Origin: Micrococcaceae bacterium
GTDB lineage: Bacteria; Actinomycetota; Actinomycetes; Actinomycetales; Micrococcaceae
Direction of reading: 5' to 3'
Assembly (NCBI GenBank): GCA_030452125.1
Contig: JAKDMV010000006.1
Span: 1-51,377, forward strand
Length of the DNA stretch: 51,377 nt
The notes beneath the pieces were generated by a model that was given only the letters and a program-made list of their open reading frames with translations, had not been told where the DNA came from and did not search any database. Position numbers and translations under genes: made by a program. This document shows positions 19,433 through 28,822 of the stretch, in pieces (the stretch's first letter is position 1; every line of letters begins with the position of its first letter).

Positions 19433-19438
19433 TAACGT
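19433..19438 (+). promoter_or_regulatory. -10 box of a probable leaderless promoter (pafBC)
   Basis: TAACGT lies 7 nt before the GTG at 19446, directly after the terminator, so pafBC has its own promoter. Confidence 0.5.
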
Positions 19439-19445
19439 GGGTCCG

Positions 19446-21503
19446 GTGTCTGCCAAACGTAATGCGGGTGCGCCTTCGCGCACGGAAAAGCTCGTCAGCC
19501 TCACCTATGCCCTGATGTCCCGACGCCGGGGCTACACCCGGGCCGAGCTGCGGGGCATCGTGGATGACTACCAGGATTTGTCCGACGAGGCCTTCGAGCG
19601 CAAATTCGAACGTGATAAGAGCGATCTGCGCTCCCTCGGGGTCCCGCTGGAATCCCTGGTCGGGGACACCTACTACGGCAACGACCGCCAAGAGACCCAC
19701 TACCGCGTCCGCCCCGAGGAATACCGGCTTCCCGCGGTGTCCTTCACCCCCGAGGAAGCCATGGCCCTGGGACTGGCGGCCCGGGTCTGGAAGGATCCGA
19801 CGATCGCCTCCGCCGCGGACCGGGCCTTCAACCGGCTCTCCCCGGGCGCCGCCGGAAGCCCCGACTCCGCGGGCGCCTCCTTCGAGACCTTCGAACCGAG
19901 GCTCCATGCCGCGGACGCCGCCTTCCGCGATGTGCTCGGCGCCGTATGGGATCGAACCCCGATCCGTTTCAGCTACCGTGCGGCCTCCGGGCAGAGCGCC
20001 GTGCGCACCATCGAACCCTGGGGCATCGGCAACCGCTTCGGCCACTGGTACCTCGTGGGCCGCGACCGCGACCGGGACGGCCAACGCATCTTCCGGCTCT
20101 CGCGGATCTGTTCCGAGATCGCCCGTCGCCCGGGCACCGTCGAGCGACCCGAAGGATTCCGCATCGCAGAGGTCCTGGACGGGCTGGACCCCGACACGGC
20201 CCGCCAACGGGCGAGGGTGCGTCTGGCCCCGGGGCGGGGACTGGCCCTGCGGAGCCGGGCGGTCGACCCCGTCGACGGCACGGACCCGGGGCAGCCACCT
20301 GCCGGGCAGGACCCCGAGGACACCGCCGATACCGTGTGCCTGGACTACCAGGACGACGAGGCGCTCAGCGCCGAAATCGCCGAACTCGGTCCGGCAGCGG
20401 CGGTCCTGGGCCCCGAGGGCCTGCGCGACGCCGTCGGACGCCGCTTGCAGGGGGCCTGCGAAGCACAAAACGCCCCGGTGCCGGCCTACTCCTTCGGACA
20501 GGCACGCCCCGGGGGCCGGCCGTCCTCCTCCGACGTCGTGGCCCGGGCCCTGGACATCATCGCCTACGTGGTGCGCGAAGGCGCCCCGCTGCTCGAGGAC
20601 ACCGCCGCGCGGTTCGGATTGTCCCGGCGTCGGCTGATCGAGGACCTGACCATGATCCAGCTCTGCGGGGTCCCCAACGGCCTGCCCGATGAACTGATCG
20701 ACGTCGACCTGGAGGGGGACCGGGTCTCCATCGTCAACGCGGAGGGCCTCGCGGCCCCGATCCGGCTGAACCTCCTGGAGGCCTTCTCGCTGCTGGTCGG
20801 ATTGCAGACCCTCCTGGACCTGCCCGGGACCACGGACCGCAGCGCCGCGCGGTCGGCGCTGGAGAAGCTGCGCGGGGCCGCGGGGGAATTCGCGGACATC
20901 GACCGGATCGCCTCCGCGCGGTTGGCAGCCACCGAGTCCTCCGCCGTCCGCGAGACGGTGAGCGCCGCCGTGGCCTCCGACGAGGTGCTCCAGCTGCGCT
21001 ACCACCAACCCAGCCGCGACGAGATCAGCGACCGGGAGATCGAGCCGATCCGCCTCCTGGAGGACGGTGGCCGGACCTATGTCCAGGCGTGGTGCCGCAG
21101 CTCCCGGGCCAGACGGAACTTCCGGCTGGATCGGATCCTCTCCGCACGGGCCACCGGTGAGAGGTTCGTCCGCGAGGCCGAACGACACACCGTGGCGGAG
21201 GGCACGCTCTACACTCCGGCCCCGGAGGACATCGCCGTCGAACTCGGATTCGCCCCCCGGCTGCACCGGCTCGTCGAGGAATTCGCCCCGTACCAGAGCG
21301 CGAAGGCCAAGGACGGGACCCTGATCGCCGAGGTCGGTGTCCCGGCGCCGGAATTGCTGCCCGGGCTGGTGGCCCGGCACGGCGGAGGCCTGCGGGTCAT
21401 CGCCCCCGACACCGCCGCCGACACCACGCGCCGCTGGTTGGACGCGGCCCTGGCCGCCCACGAAAACCGTCGCCCCCACCCCCTGACCAAGGAGAACGCA
21501 TGA
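19446..21503 (+). CDS. pafBC: Fused PafB-PafC WYL-domain DNA-damage activator
   Basis: 685 residues from GTG 19446, twice the size of a single PafB or PafC. The first half has a winged-helix (TRAELRGIVDDY...), a WYL domain (IRFSYRAASGQS, HWYLVGRDRDRDGQR); the second half repeats this with HTH (DTAARFGLSRRRLIED) and a second WYL (LRYHQPSRDEI, YVQAWCRSSRARRNF). In mycobacteria PafB and PafC are separate genes that turn on the LexA-independent DNA damage response. Natural fusions are known from Arthrobacter, where the structure was solved. The proteasome is known to help clear products of this response. Confidence 0.94.
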   Translation: MSAKRNAGAPSRTEKLVSLTYALMSRRRGYTRAELRGIVDDYQDLSDEAFERKFERDKSDLRSLGVPLESLVGDTYYGNDRQETHYRVRPEEYRLPAVSFTPEEAMALGLAARVWKDPTIASAADRAFNRLSPGAAGSPDSAGASFETFEPRLHAADAAFRDVLGAVWDRTPIRFSYRAASGQSAVRTIEPWGIGNRFGHWYLVGRDRDRDGQRIFRLSRICSEIARRPGTVERPEGFRIAEVLDGLDPDTARQRARVRLAPGRGLALRSRAVDPVDGTDPGQPPAGQDPEDTADTVCLDYQDDEALSAEIAELGPAAAVLGPEGLRDAVGRRLQGACEAQNAPVPAYSFGQARPGGRPSSSDVVARALDIIAYVVREGAPLLEDTAARFGLSRRRLIEDLTMIQLCGVPNGLPDELIDVDLEGDRVSIVNAEGLAAPIRLNLLEAFSLLVGLQTLLDLPGTTDRSAARSALEKLRGAAGEFADIDRIASARLAATESSAVRETVSAAVASDEVLQLRYHQPSRDEISDREIEPIRLLEDGGRTYVQAWCRSSRARRNFRLDRILSARATGERFVREAERHTVAEGTLYTPAPEDIAVELGFAPRLHRLVEEFAPYQSAKAKDGTLIAEVGVPAPELLPGLVARHGGGLRVIAPDTAADTTRRWLDAALAAHENRRPHPLTKENA

Positions 21504-21862
21504 TGCCCTGGTGGTTCTGGATCCTGCTCTGGGCCGTGCTGGCCCTGGCCACCCTCGTGTTCCTGGGCCTGTGCGCCCTGCACCTGTACCGCAAGTTCAT
21601 GGTCATGTTCGATGAAGTGACCACGGCCGGGGACGCCCTGTCCCTGCCGCCGGGGGAAGCATTGGAAGAGGACCTCGGGGGCCGGCCGCGGCCGCCGGCG
21701 GGTACCGCGGTGTTGTTCAGGTCCCGCGACGCGGCCCGGCGGGAATATGACGCCGGGAAACAGGCCCGCCGCACCGCCCGCCGCGAGCGCAGGATCGCCG
21801 GAAAACATCGGCGGGGACAGGCCCAACGCGTAGGCGACCTGTACCGGCGTGACGTAGACTGA
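21500..21862 (+). CDS. Small single-pass membrane protein downstream of pafBC
   Basis: 120 residues with ATGA overlap to pafBC. One N-terminal membrane helix (about 4-28, WWFWILLWAVLALATLVFLG), then a basic cytosolic tail rich in Arg/Lys (RRTARRERRIAGKHRRGQ). No known family recognised. Its place between pafBC and tatA is typical of Micrococcaceae. Translational coupling to pafBC suggests a linked role, but nothing shows which. Confidence 0.75.
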   Translation: MMPWWFWILLWAVLALATLVFLGLCALHLYRKFMVMFDEVTTAGDALSLPPGEALEEDLGGRPRPPAGTAVLFRSRDAARREYDAGKQARRTARRERRIAGKHRRGQAQRVGDLYRRDVD

Positions 21863-21888
21863 GAGCCAGACGAAAGGAAGTTCCACCC

Positions 21889-22134
21889 ATGGCTGGTCTA
21901 CAGGGATGGCATATTGTCATCATCGTTGTGTTGGCGCTGATTCTCTTCGGTGCCCCCAAACTCCCGGGGCTGGCACGTTCCCTCGGGCAGTCCATGCGCA
22001 TCTTCAAGTCCGAGGTCCGCCAGATGAAGGACGACGATCCACAGGCTCCGCAGGACCCCCAGGATCCGACGGCCACCGACGAGCCCTACGAGGGCAAGGT
22101 CGTGGACCCGGAACACCGCGGCCCCAAGCGCTAG
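21889..22134 (+). CDS. tatA: Twin-arginine translocase subunit TatA
   Basis: 81 residues. One membrane helix (about 8-22, IVIIVVLALILFG) with the FG hinge, an amphipathic helix (KLPGLARSLGQSMRIFKSEV) and an acidic Pro-rich tail. TatA multimerises to form the pore for folded Tat substrates. AAAGGAAG site precedes the ATG. tatC follows 6 nt after its stop. Confidence 0.95.
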   Translation: MAGLQGWHIVIIVVLALILFGAPKLPGLARSLGQSMRIFKSEVRQMKDDDPQAPQDPQDPTATDEPYEGKVVDPEHRGPKR

Positions 22135-22140
22135 TTCCCG

Positions 22141-22944
22141 GTGGCGGAAAAGACAGGGCGTAAATCCAACCCCGAAGGGAGGATGGCGCTCAAGGCACAC
22201 CTGATCGAGCTGCGGAACCGGCTCTTCATTTCCCTCGGTGCCCTTTTCGTCGCGGCGGTCGGGGGATTCTTCCTCTACCAACCGGTGCTCGGTCTGCTCT
22301 TCCAACCGTTGAAGGACGCCGGCGGGACGGCGAACTTCAATACGGCGGTCTCGCCTTTCGACATCATGATCAAGGTGTCGCTGTTCCTGGCCCTGATCAT
22401 GGCCTCCCCGGTCTGGCTCTACCAGCTCTGGGCGTTCATCGTCCCGGGGCTGAAGAAGAAGGAAAAGCGCACCGCGCTGTCCTTCATCAGCGTCGCGGTA
22501 CCACTGTTCCTCGGCGGCATCTACCTGGGCTACTGGGTGCTTCCCCACGCCCTGCTGTTCTTCCTGGGGCTGACCCCCGATATCGCGGTGAACCTCATCA
22601 CCGTCCAGGACTATCTCACCTTCGTGCTGCGCCTGCTGATCGCCTTCGGCATCTCGATGATCATCCCCGTGCTGTTGGTGGGGTTGAACATGGTCGGGAT
22701 CCTGCCCGGCAAACTGATCGTGAAGAACTGGCGGATCACCGTCTTCCTGATCTGCCTGGTGGCGGCGATGGCCGCCCCGGGCGGCGACGCACTGACCATG
22801 TTCGTCCTGGCCGGACCACTGCTGGTGCTCTTCGCCGCCGCCACCGTTTTCTGCCTGCTCAACGACCGGCGTCGGGCCAAACGCCGCCTCGAACAGCAAG
22901 AGGAGAACGAGAGGTTGATCGCCAACGGCGAATCCATCGACTGA
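22141..22944 (+). CDS. tatC: Twin-arginine translocase subunit TatC
   Basis: 267 residues from a GTG. Six membrane segments; the N-terminal block HLIELRNRLF is the conserved Tat signal-binding region, and the periplasmic loop region (SPFDIMIKVSLFLALIMASP) with a Glu/Pro-containing core is typical. TatC recognises the twin-arginine signal peptide. It forms an operon with tatA. No tatB is seen in this window. Confidence 0.96.
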   Translation: MAEKTGRKSNPEGRMALKAHLIELRNRLFISLGALFVAAVGGFFLYQPVLGLLFQPLKDAGGTANFNTAVSPFDIMIKVSLFLALIMASPVWLYQLWAFIVPGLKKKEKRTALSFISVAVPLFLGGIYLGYWVLPHALLFFLGLTPDIAVNLITVQDYLTFVLRLLIAFGISMIIPVLLVGLNMVGILPGKLIVKNWRITVFLICLVAAMAAPGGDALTMFVLAGPLLVLFAAATVFCLLNDRRRAKRRLEQQEENERLIANGESID

Positions 22945-22962
22945 GCCGTGGTGACGCCCGGG

Positions 22963-22968
22963 TAGGCT
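22963..22968 (+). promoter_or_regulatory. Possible -10 box for the Ski2-like helicase gene
   Basis: TAGGCT located in the 50-70-nt gap after tatC. A start near 22975 would leave a short leader before the ATG at 23014. Confidence 0.4.
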
Positions 22969-23013
22969 GGTTTTGTCCCCTGAGACGAGACACCAATGAA
23001 GGGGTGGTCAGGC

Positions 23014-25842
23014 ATGGGCTCTCCAGCAGAGCAGTACGCCGCGTGGCGTGAACGCGCGGCCGAGGAAAAAACCCATTTCGGCGCGTTCCGCCGGAGCCTG
23101 GAATTCGAACTCGACGACTTCCAGATCCAGTCCTGCACCGCCGTCGAAGAAGGCCGGGGCGTCCTGGTGGCCGCGCCGACCGGCGCCGGGAAGACCGTGG
23201 TGGGCGAATTCGCGATCCACTGTGCACTGCAGCGGGGCATGAAGGCGTTCTACACCACGCCGATCAAGGCGCTGAGCAACCAGAAATACAACGAGCTGGC
23301 CGCCTATTACGGCCACGATCGGGTGGGGCTGCTCACCGGGGACACCTCGATCAACAGCGAAGCCGACGTGGTCGTGATGACCACCGAGGTCCTGCGGAAC
23401 ATGCTCTACGCGGATTCCGATACCTTGACCGGTCTGGCCTACGTCGTCATGGACGAGGTCCACTACCTTGCCGATAAGTTCCGTGGCGCGGTCTGGGAGG
23501 AAGTCATCATCCACCTGCCGCAGAGCGTCCAGGTCATTTCCCTCAGCGCCACCGTCTCCAATGCCGAGGAATTCGGCGGCTGGTTGGATACGGTCCGCGG
23601 GGATACCGCCATCGTCGTCACCGAACACCGTCCCGTCCCGCTCTGGCAGCATGTCATGGTCGGTGGCCGGCTTCTGGACCTCTTCGCCGGAAACCTCGCC
23701 TTCGACCAGGCGGCGGCCCTGGAGGACCAGGGCGCCGAACACAGCATTGCCGTGAACCCGGAACTCACCCGGCTGGCCCAACGCGATGAACGGCATCAAT
23801 TCCGTGGCGGTGCCGGTCGGGCCCAGCGCCGGGGACGAGGCCATGCCGGGCCCCGCAACACCTCCGGACCACCCCAGAAACATCGGGTCTCCCGCCCCGA
23901 AATGGTGCTTTCGCTGGACCAGTCGGGACTGCTGCCGGCCATCTTCTTCATCTTCTCCCGCAAGGGCTGCGATGCCGCCGTCGCCCAATGCGTGCGCACC
24001 GGTTTCTTCCTCACCACCGAGGCCGAATCACGGATCATCGAAGAAGAGATCGACGCCGTGGCCCGGGAGATCCCGGCAGGGGACCTGGAAGTCATCGGTT
24101 TCTGGTCCTGGCGTGAAGGCCTCCTGCGGGGATTCGCGGCCCACCATGCCGGATTGCTGCCGATTTTCAAGGAAGTCGTCGAGAAGCTCTTTGCCCGGGG
24201 CGTGGTCAAGGCGGTCTTCGCCACCGAGACCCTGGCCCTGGGGGTGAACATGCCGGCACGGTCGGTCGTGTTGGAGAAGCTCGAGAAATTCAACGGGGAA
24301 TCGCATGTCTCGATCACCGCCGGCGAATACACCCAGCTCACGGGGCGTGCGGGCCGGCGGGGGATCGACATCGAGGGCCACGCGGTGGTCCTCTGGCAGC
24401 CGGGCACCGATCCGGCGGCGGTGGCAGGTCTCGCCTCCAAACGCACGTACCCGCTGAACTCCAGCTTCCGCCCCACCTACAACATGTCGTTGAACCTTTC
24501 GGCGCAGTTCGGGATGGGGCGGGCACGCACCATCCTGGAATCCTCCTTCGCCCAGTTCCAGGCCGACCGTTCCGTCGTCGGGCTGGCCCGGCAGGTCCGC
24601 AGCCGCCAGGAATCAATGGCCGGCTACGAGGAATCGATGGCCTGCCACCTGGGCGACTTCAAGGAATACGCCCGGATCCGCCAGGAACTCGGGCAGGCCG
24701 AAAAGGATGCGTCGCGCACCGCCCACCGGATGCGTCGGTCGGCGGCCGAGGAATCCCTGGAACAGGTCGTCCCGGGCGACGTCATCGACGTGGCCGGTCC
24801 GCGCCGGCTGGGACGCTGCGTGATCATCGCCGTCTCCGATTCGCTGCGTGATCCCCGTCCGACGGTGCTGACCGAGGACCGCCAGGTCCGCCGGGTCGGG
24901 GTCCAGGACCTGGACGGCCCGATCGAGGTCATTTCACGGATCCGCATCCCGAAGTCCTTCACCGGCCGCACGCCGAAGGAACGCAAGGACCTGGCCGCCT
25001 CGCTGCGCAATGCGCTGCAGGAACAGCGGCCACCTCGTCGGGGGGCCAGCGGCTTCGACTTCCCGGGCACCGACCGGCAGGAAGCCCGCATCACCGAGTT
25101 GCGTCGGCAAATGCGTCGGCATCCCTGCCACGGCTGTTCCGAACGGGAGGACCACGCCCGTTGGGCCGAACGCTGGTGGAAGCTCAAGGCGGAAACCGAC
25201 AGGCTCTCGGGCCAGATCTCCGGGCGGACCAACACCATTGCCAAGACCTTCGACCGCGTGTGCACGATCCTGGAACACTACGGCTACCTGGCCCTTCCCG
25301 AGGGAGGTTCCCCGGACGGGGAACTGGTGACGACGGCCTCGGGGAACCGGTTGCGACGCATCTACGGCGAACGCGACCTGTTGACGTCCCTGGTGCTCGA
25401 ATCGGGTTGCATGGATCAGCTGGGGGCCGCCGAGCTGGCGGGGTTCGTCACCACGCTGGTCTACCAGGCCAAACGCGAGTCCACCGCCGGGCATCCCAAG
25501 ATGCCCAGCCGGCAGGTCGAGGAAGCCTGGACGGTTGCGGTACGCAACTGGTCCGAACTGACCGACCTGGAGGAAGCCAACCGGCTCCCGGAGACGGGCG
25601 AGCCGGATTCCGGCCTCGTCTGGCCCATGTACCTGTGGGCGCGAGGGAAGGACCTGAAGGACTGCCTGCGCGGCACCGACCTGGCGGCCGGGGACTTCGT
25701 GCGCTGGGCCAAACAGGTCATCGACACCCTGGACCAGTTGGCCAAGGTCCCGGACCTGTCCCCGGTGCTGGCCGGGAGGTGCCGGGCAGCGGTGGACGCC
25801 GTGCGTCGCGGTGTGGTGGCCTACTCCAGCGTCGCCGACTAG
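23014..25842 (+). CDS. Ski2/Mtr4-like DEVH-box RNA helicase (HelY type)
   Basis: 942 residues from ATG 23014, chosen because AAGGGG lies 9 nt upstream; ATG 22996 is the longer option. Walker A APTGAGKT at 54-61, DEVH at 147-150, SATVSNAEE, then the helicase C block with HHAGLLP, ATETLALGVNMPARSV and QLTGRAGRRGID. The C-terminal half contains an arch-like and DSHCT domain region (HPCHGCSE, about residue 708). Such helicases work on RNA with degradation partners; the name helY is used in mycobacteria. No operon partner is certain. Confidence 0.93.
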   Translation: MGSPAEQYAAWRERAAEEKTHFGAFRRSLEFELDDFQIQSCTAVEEGRGVLVAAPTGAGKTVVGEFAIHCALQRGMKAFYTTPIKALSNQKYNELAAYYGHDRVGLLTGDTSINSEADVVVMTTEVLRNMLYADSDTLTGLAYVVMDEVHYLADKFRGAVWEEVIIHLPQSVQVISLSATVSNAEEFGGWLDTVRGDTAIVVTEHRPVPLWQHVMVGGRLLDLFAGNLAFDQAAALEDQGAEHSIAVNPELTRLAQRDERHQFRGGAGRAQRRGRGHAGPRNTSGPPQKHRVSRPEMVLSLDQSGLLPAIFFIFSRKGCDAAVAQCVRTGFFLTTEAESRIIEEEIDAVAREIPAGDLEVIGFWSWREGLLRGFAAHHAGLLPIFKEVVEKLFARGVVKAVFATETLALGVNMPARSVVLEKLEKFNGESHVSITAGEYTQLTGRAGRRGIDIEGHAVVLWQPGTDPAAVAGLASKRTYPLNSSFRPTYNMSLNLSAQFGMGRARTILESSFAQFQADRSVVGLARQVRSRQESMAGYEESMACHLGDFKEYARIRQELGQAEKDASRTAHRMRRSAAEESLEQVVPGDVIDVAGPRRLGRCVIIAVSDSLRDPRPTVLTEDRQVRRVGVQDLDGPIEVISRIRIPKSFTGRTPKERKDLAASLRNALQEQRPPRRGASGFDFPGTDRQEARITELRRQMRRHPCHGCSEREDHARWAERWWKLKAETDRLSGQISGRTNTIAKTFDRVCTILEHYGYLALPEGGSPDGELVTTASGNRLRRIYGERDLLTSLVLESGCMDQLGAAELAGFVTTLVYQAKRESTAGHPKMPSRQVEEAWTVAVRNWSELTDLEEANRLPETGEPDSGLVWPMYLWARGKDLKDCLRGTDLAAGDFVRWAKQVIDTLDQLAKVPDLSPVLAGRCRAAVDAVRRGVVAYSSVAD

Positions 25843-25934
25843 GCACGCTTCCGGCAGGCCAACCACCACCGGGCATCAAGAACCACTTTGGGGGCGAGCC
25901 GTCGGGCCGCCCTCCTGCAGGGAAGGAAGTACAC

Positions 25935-27551
25935 ATGCCCGCACTGGTCATGTACCGCAACGGAGCCATCTACAGCGCCGCGGATCCATTCGCCACGGCA
26001 ATGCTCATCGATGGAGGCTCCGTGGCCTGGGTCGGCCAGGAGGCGGCCGCGGACGCGCTGATCGACGAGAGGATGGAGATCGTCGACCTGGACGGGGCAC
26101 TGGTGGCTCCGGCCTTCGTCGACTCCCACGCCCACCTGACCGAGACCGGCGTCGCTCTGGCCTCGCTGGACCTGTCGGGCTGTACCTCGGTGGACGGATT
26201 CCTCGCCGCGGTCTCCGAACGGGCCGCCACCCGGCCCGGCCCGGTCATCGGGGCCGGGTGGGATGAGAGCACCTGGCCCGAGGCCCGGACCCCCACGGTG
26301 GAGGAGCTGGACACGGCGGCTCCGGGCCGGGAGGTGTATCTGACCCGTGTCGACGTTCATTCGGGCCTGGTCAGCAGTGCATTGGCTGCTGCTGCCGGAA
26401 TCCACGGTCTCGACGGTTGGGACGGCGGCCCCGTGGCCGTGCGTGAAGCCCATACCCGGGTGAGGGAGCACATTCTCTCCTTTGACGCCGGATCCCGCGC
26501 CGACCACCAGCGCCGGGCCCTGCAGCATCTGGCCTCCCACGGCTACGCGGCCGTCGCCGAAATGGCGGCCCCGCATATCGGGACCCGCGCGGATGTCTCG
26601 GCATTGAACGACCTGCTCGACGCCGAGGGCGAGGACCTGCCGGCGGTGCGGATCTATTGGGCCGAAACCGTCGACACGGCACAGCAGGCCCGCAGCCTGT
26701 TCGATGACTTCGATAGTCCACGGATGGCCGGGCTCGGCGGGGACCTGAACATCGACGGCTCGCTGGGCTCCCGGACCGCCTCCCTGCGCGAACCCTATGC
26801 CGACGCCCCCTCCACCAGCGGCTGTCTCTATCTGGACGCGGAAACGATCGCCACCCATGTCCAGGCCTGCACCGAAGCCGGTATCCAGGCCGCGTTCCAC
26901 GTCATTGGCGATGCCGGCATGGATGAGGCGGTGGCCGGGTTCCGGCTGGCCGCCGACCGGCTGGGGATCGCGGCCATCCAGCGGGGTCGCCACCGGATCG
27001 AACATGCCGAGATGCTGGACGAGACCGCGATCGACACCTGGCTAGAACTCGGGGTCACGGTCTCCATGCAACCGCTTTTCGATGCCCTCTGGGGCGGCCC
27101 CCATGGCCAATACGAACAACGCCTGGGGGGTGAACGTTCGGCGCGGATGAATGAAGTCGGCCGTCTGCTGACCAGAGGGGTGCCGGTCTGCCTGGGCTCC
27201 GACAGCCCGGTCACGGAGATGAGCCCCTGGGCCACCGTCAAGGCGTGTCTTGAACACCACACCGAATCGTCCCGGATCTCGGCACGGGCCGCCTTCGTCG
27301 CCCATACGCGGGCCGGCTACCGGGGCTTCGGGGATCCGGACCCGTTGGCCGGTCAGCTCGTCCCGGGCTCGGAGGCGACCTTCGCAATCTGGGCGGCTTC
27401 CGAACTGGCGGTCCAGACCCCCGACGCCCGGGTGTCCTCCTGGAGCACCGACGCCCGGGCCGGGACCCCGATGCTTCCCGTGCTCGAGGACTCCCTGCCG
27501 ACCTGCCTGGGCACGGTACGTCGGGGACGGAGCATCTTCCGTCGTGCGTGA
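25935..27551 (+). CDS. Amidohydrolase 3 family protein (YtcJ-like)
   Basis: 538 residues from ATG 25935 (GGAAGGAAG site); the open frame upstream is the helicase gene in another frame. The N-terminal beta domain is followed by the TIM barrel: SHAHL (first metal His pair) near residue 65, ISWAE-type strands, the H in FHVIGDAGMD near residue 323, RHRIEHAEML (metal His), and GSDSPVTE (catalytic Asp). Members act as exo-imidase or N-acyl amidohydrolases; the substrate is unknown. Confidence 0.88.
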   Translation: MPALVMYRNGAIYSAADPFATAMLIDGGSVAWVGQEAAADALIDERMEIVDLDGALVAPAFVDSHAHLTETGVALASLDLSGCTSVDGFLAAVSERAATRPGPVIGAGWDESTWPEARTPTVEELDTAAPGREVYLTRVDVHSGLVSSALAAAAGIHGLDGWDGGPVAVREAHTRVREHILSFDAGSRADHQRRALQHLASHGYAAVAEMAAPHIGTRADVSALNDLLDAEGEDLPAVRIYWAETVDTAQQARSLFDDFDSPRMAGLGGDLNIDGSLGSRTASLREPYADAPSTSGCLYLDAETIATHVQACTEAGIQAAFHVIGDAGMDEAVAGFRLAADRLGIAAIQRGRHRIEHAEMLDETAIDTWLELGVTVSMQPLFDALWGGPHGQYEQRLGGERSARMNEVGRLLTRGVPVCLGSDSPVTEMSPWATVKACLEHHTESSRISARAAFVAHTRAGYRGFGDPDPLAGQLVPGSEATFAIWAASELAVQTPDARVSSWSTDARAGTPMLPVLEDSLPTCLGTVRRGRSIFRRA

Positions 27552-27602
27552 GCGCCGCCCCGGCGATTTCCGATGCGCGGAAAGGGTGTCGCGACGCGCC
27601 GG

Positions 27603-27640
27603 GCCTGACTAGGTGGTACGCCTGAAAATGCTAGTCAGGC
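27603..27640. repeat. 10-bp inverted repeat upstream of ppm1
   Basis: GCCTGACTAG at 27603-27612 is perfectly inverted by CTAGTCAGGC at 27631-27640, with an 18-nt spacer. There is no T-run after it, and it ends 15 nt before the promoter at 27656. It could be an operator or, less likely, a weak terminator for the amidohydrolase gene. Confidence 0.55.
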
Positions 27641-27655
27641 TTCAGTTGACAGGGC

Positions 27656-27683
27656 GATCTGAGCCGATAGGGTGGATTCTCAA
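27656..27683 (+). promoter_or_regulatory. Sigma-70 type promoter for ppm1
   Basis: TTGACA at 27656-27661 and TAGGGT at 27678-27683, spacer 16 nt. It would leave a leader of about 290 nt before the ppm1 GTG. A second -10-like TATACT is at 27843-27848 without a clear -35. Confidence 0.55.
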
Positions 27684-27983
27684 CGGCGATGGTAGGGAGT
27701 CCTACAACGTCGAGTCGGCATCACGGCAAATAAACAAAGGTCTGGCCCCGGGAGCAGTAGAAAACAAATTGCTTGTGCTTGAATGCACTCTTTTTGGTCC
27801 GAAGTTCCCGGGGTCTTTCCGTGCCCTCAGGTCGGTGAACGGTATACTTGGTCATTGGCTTTTCCCCACCCGGTCCTCCGGCGGGGGAGTGGACCGTTGG
27901 TCCGCAGTCGTGTCCGAAGGTCCCGAGGGATCGCATCGAGGCCCCTGGGGGGCCGCCGAGACAGTTCAGAAGGGTAAAACCGC
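27684..27983 (+). other. About 300-nt untranslated leader before ppm1
   Basis: The open frames here show no ribosome site or protein-like sequence, and base composition is clearly more AT-rich than the flanks, including an A/T-rich patch about 27728-27780. I recognise no riboswitch. It contains the second possible promoter box at 27843. Confidence 0.4.
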
Positions 27984-28715
27984 GTGCGGGTAATCACCAT
28001 CATTCCGACCTATAACGAGATCGAGTCCCTCCCCATCACGATCAAGCGTCTGCGCGAATCCGTCCCGGAGTCGGATGTCCTGGTGGTCGATGACAACAGC
28101 CCCGATGGCACCGGTGAGTTCGCCCGGAACCTGGGAACCACGGACCCGCAGGTCCATGTGCTGCACCGCAAGGGCAAGGAAGGCCTCGGGGCCGCCTATC
28201 TGGCAGGATTCACCTGGGGCCTGGAACAGGGCTATGACGTGCTCGTCGAACTCGATGCGGACGGATCTCACCAGCCCGAACAGCTTCCTCGCCTCCTCGA
28301 GGCGCTGAACACCCAGGGGGCCGACCTGGTCATCGGGTCCCGGTGGGTCCGTGGGGGCAGCGTCGTGAACTGGCCGCCCTACCGCAAGCTCATTTCCCTG
28401 GCCGGCAGCACCTACTCCCGACTGATGTTGGGGCTGGGCATCCGGGATATCACCGCGGGCTTTCGTGCCTTCCGCCGGGAGACCCTCGAAGCGCTGGACT
28501 TCAACGACATAGAATCCGTGGGCTATGGTTTCCAGGTGGACATGACCTTCCGGGTGGCACTGATGGGCAAGAAGATCGTCGAAGTCCCGATCACCTTCGT
28601 GGAACGCGAACTCGGGGTATCGAAGATGAGTGGGAACATCGTGGTCGAGGCCATGCTCAATGTCACCCGCTGGGGGCTGGGTGCCCGCTGGAGGAAGCTG
28701 ACCGGAAAGCTGTGA
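27984..28715 (+). CDS. ppm1: Polyprenol monophosphomannose synthase (Ppm1-type GT2)
   Basis: 243 residues from GTG 27984 (GAAGGG upstream). GT-A fold with IPTYNE near residue 8, [10 protein letters not shown] (nucleotide-binding DDN), [13 protein letters not shown] (the DXD motif) and the terminal acceptor block. No membrane segments, so it is the stand-alone catalytic subunit. It transfers mannose from GDP-mannose to polyprenyl phosphate for mannolipid and protein mannosylation. Followed by a strong terminator. Confidence 0.92.
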   Translation: MRVITIIPTYNEIESLPITIKRLRESVPESDVLVVDDNSPDGTGEFARNLGTTDPQVHVLHRKGKEGLGAAYLAGFTWGLEQGYDVLVELDADGSHQPEQLPRLLEALNTQGADLVIGSRWVRGGSVVNWPPYRKLISLAGSTYSRLMLGLGIRDITAGFRAFRRETLEALDFNDIESVGYGFQVDMTFRVALMGKKIVEVPITFVERELGVSKMSGNIVVEAMLNVTRWGLGARWRKLTGKL

Positions 28716-28742
28716 GATCGTCCCACCGTGCCGTGGAATGAG

Positions 28743-28788
28743 AAGAGGCCGGTTCCCGCACCCCACAGGTGCGGAAACCGGCCTCTTT
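28743..28788. terminator. Bidirectional terminator between ppm1 and rbpA
   Basis: A 20-bp stem with one mismatch (28743-28762 with 28768-28787, 5-nt loop) carries AAGA/TCTT ends, with T-rich sequence after it on the + strand (TTTATTCTTT). It serves converging ppm1 (+) and rbpA (-). Confidence 0.9.
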
Positions 28789-28822
28789 ATTCTTTGTGCG
28801 TCCGGTCGAGCTCGACGAGCGG

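Noticed and set aside
27613-27993. Open frame of 126 codons in the ppm1 leader
   Set aside because: Overlaps the ppm1 start, lacks a ribosome site and has no protein-like features; the leader is better seen as untranslated.
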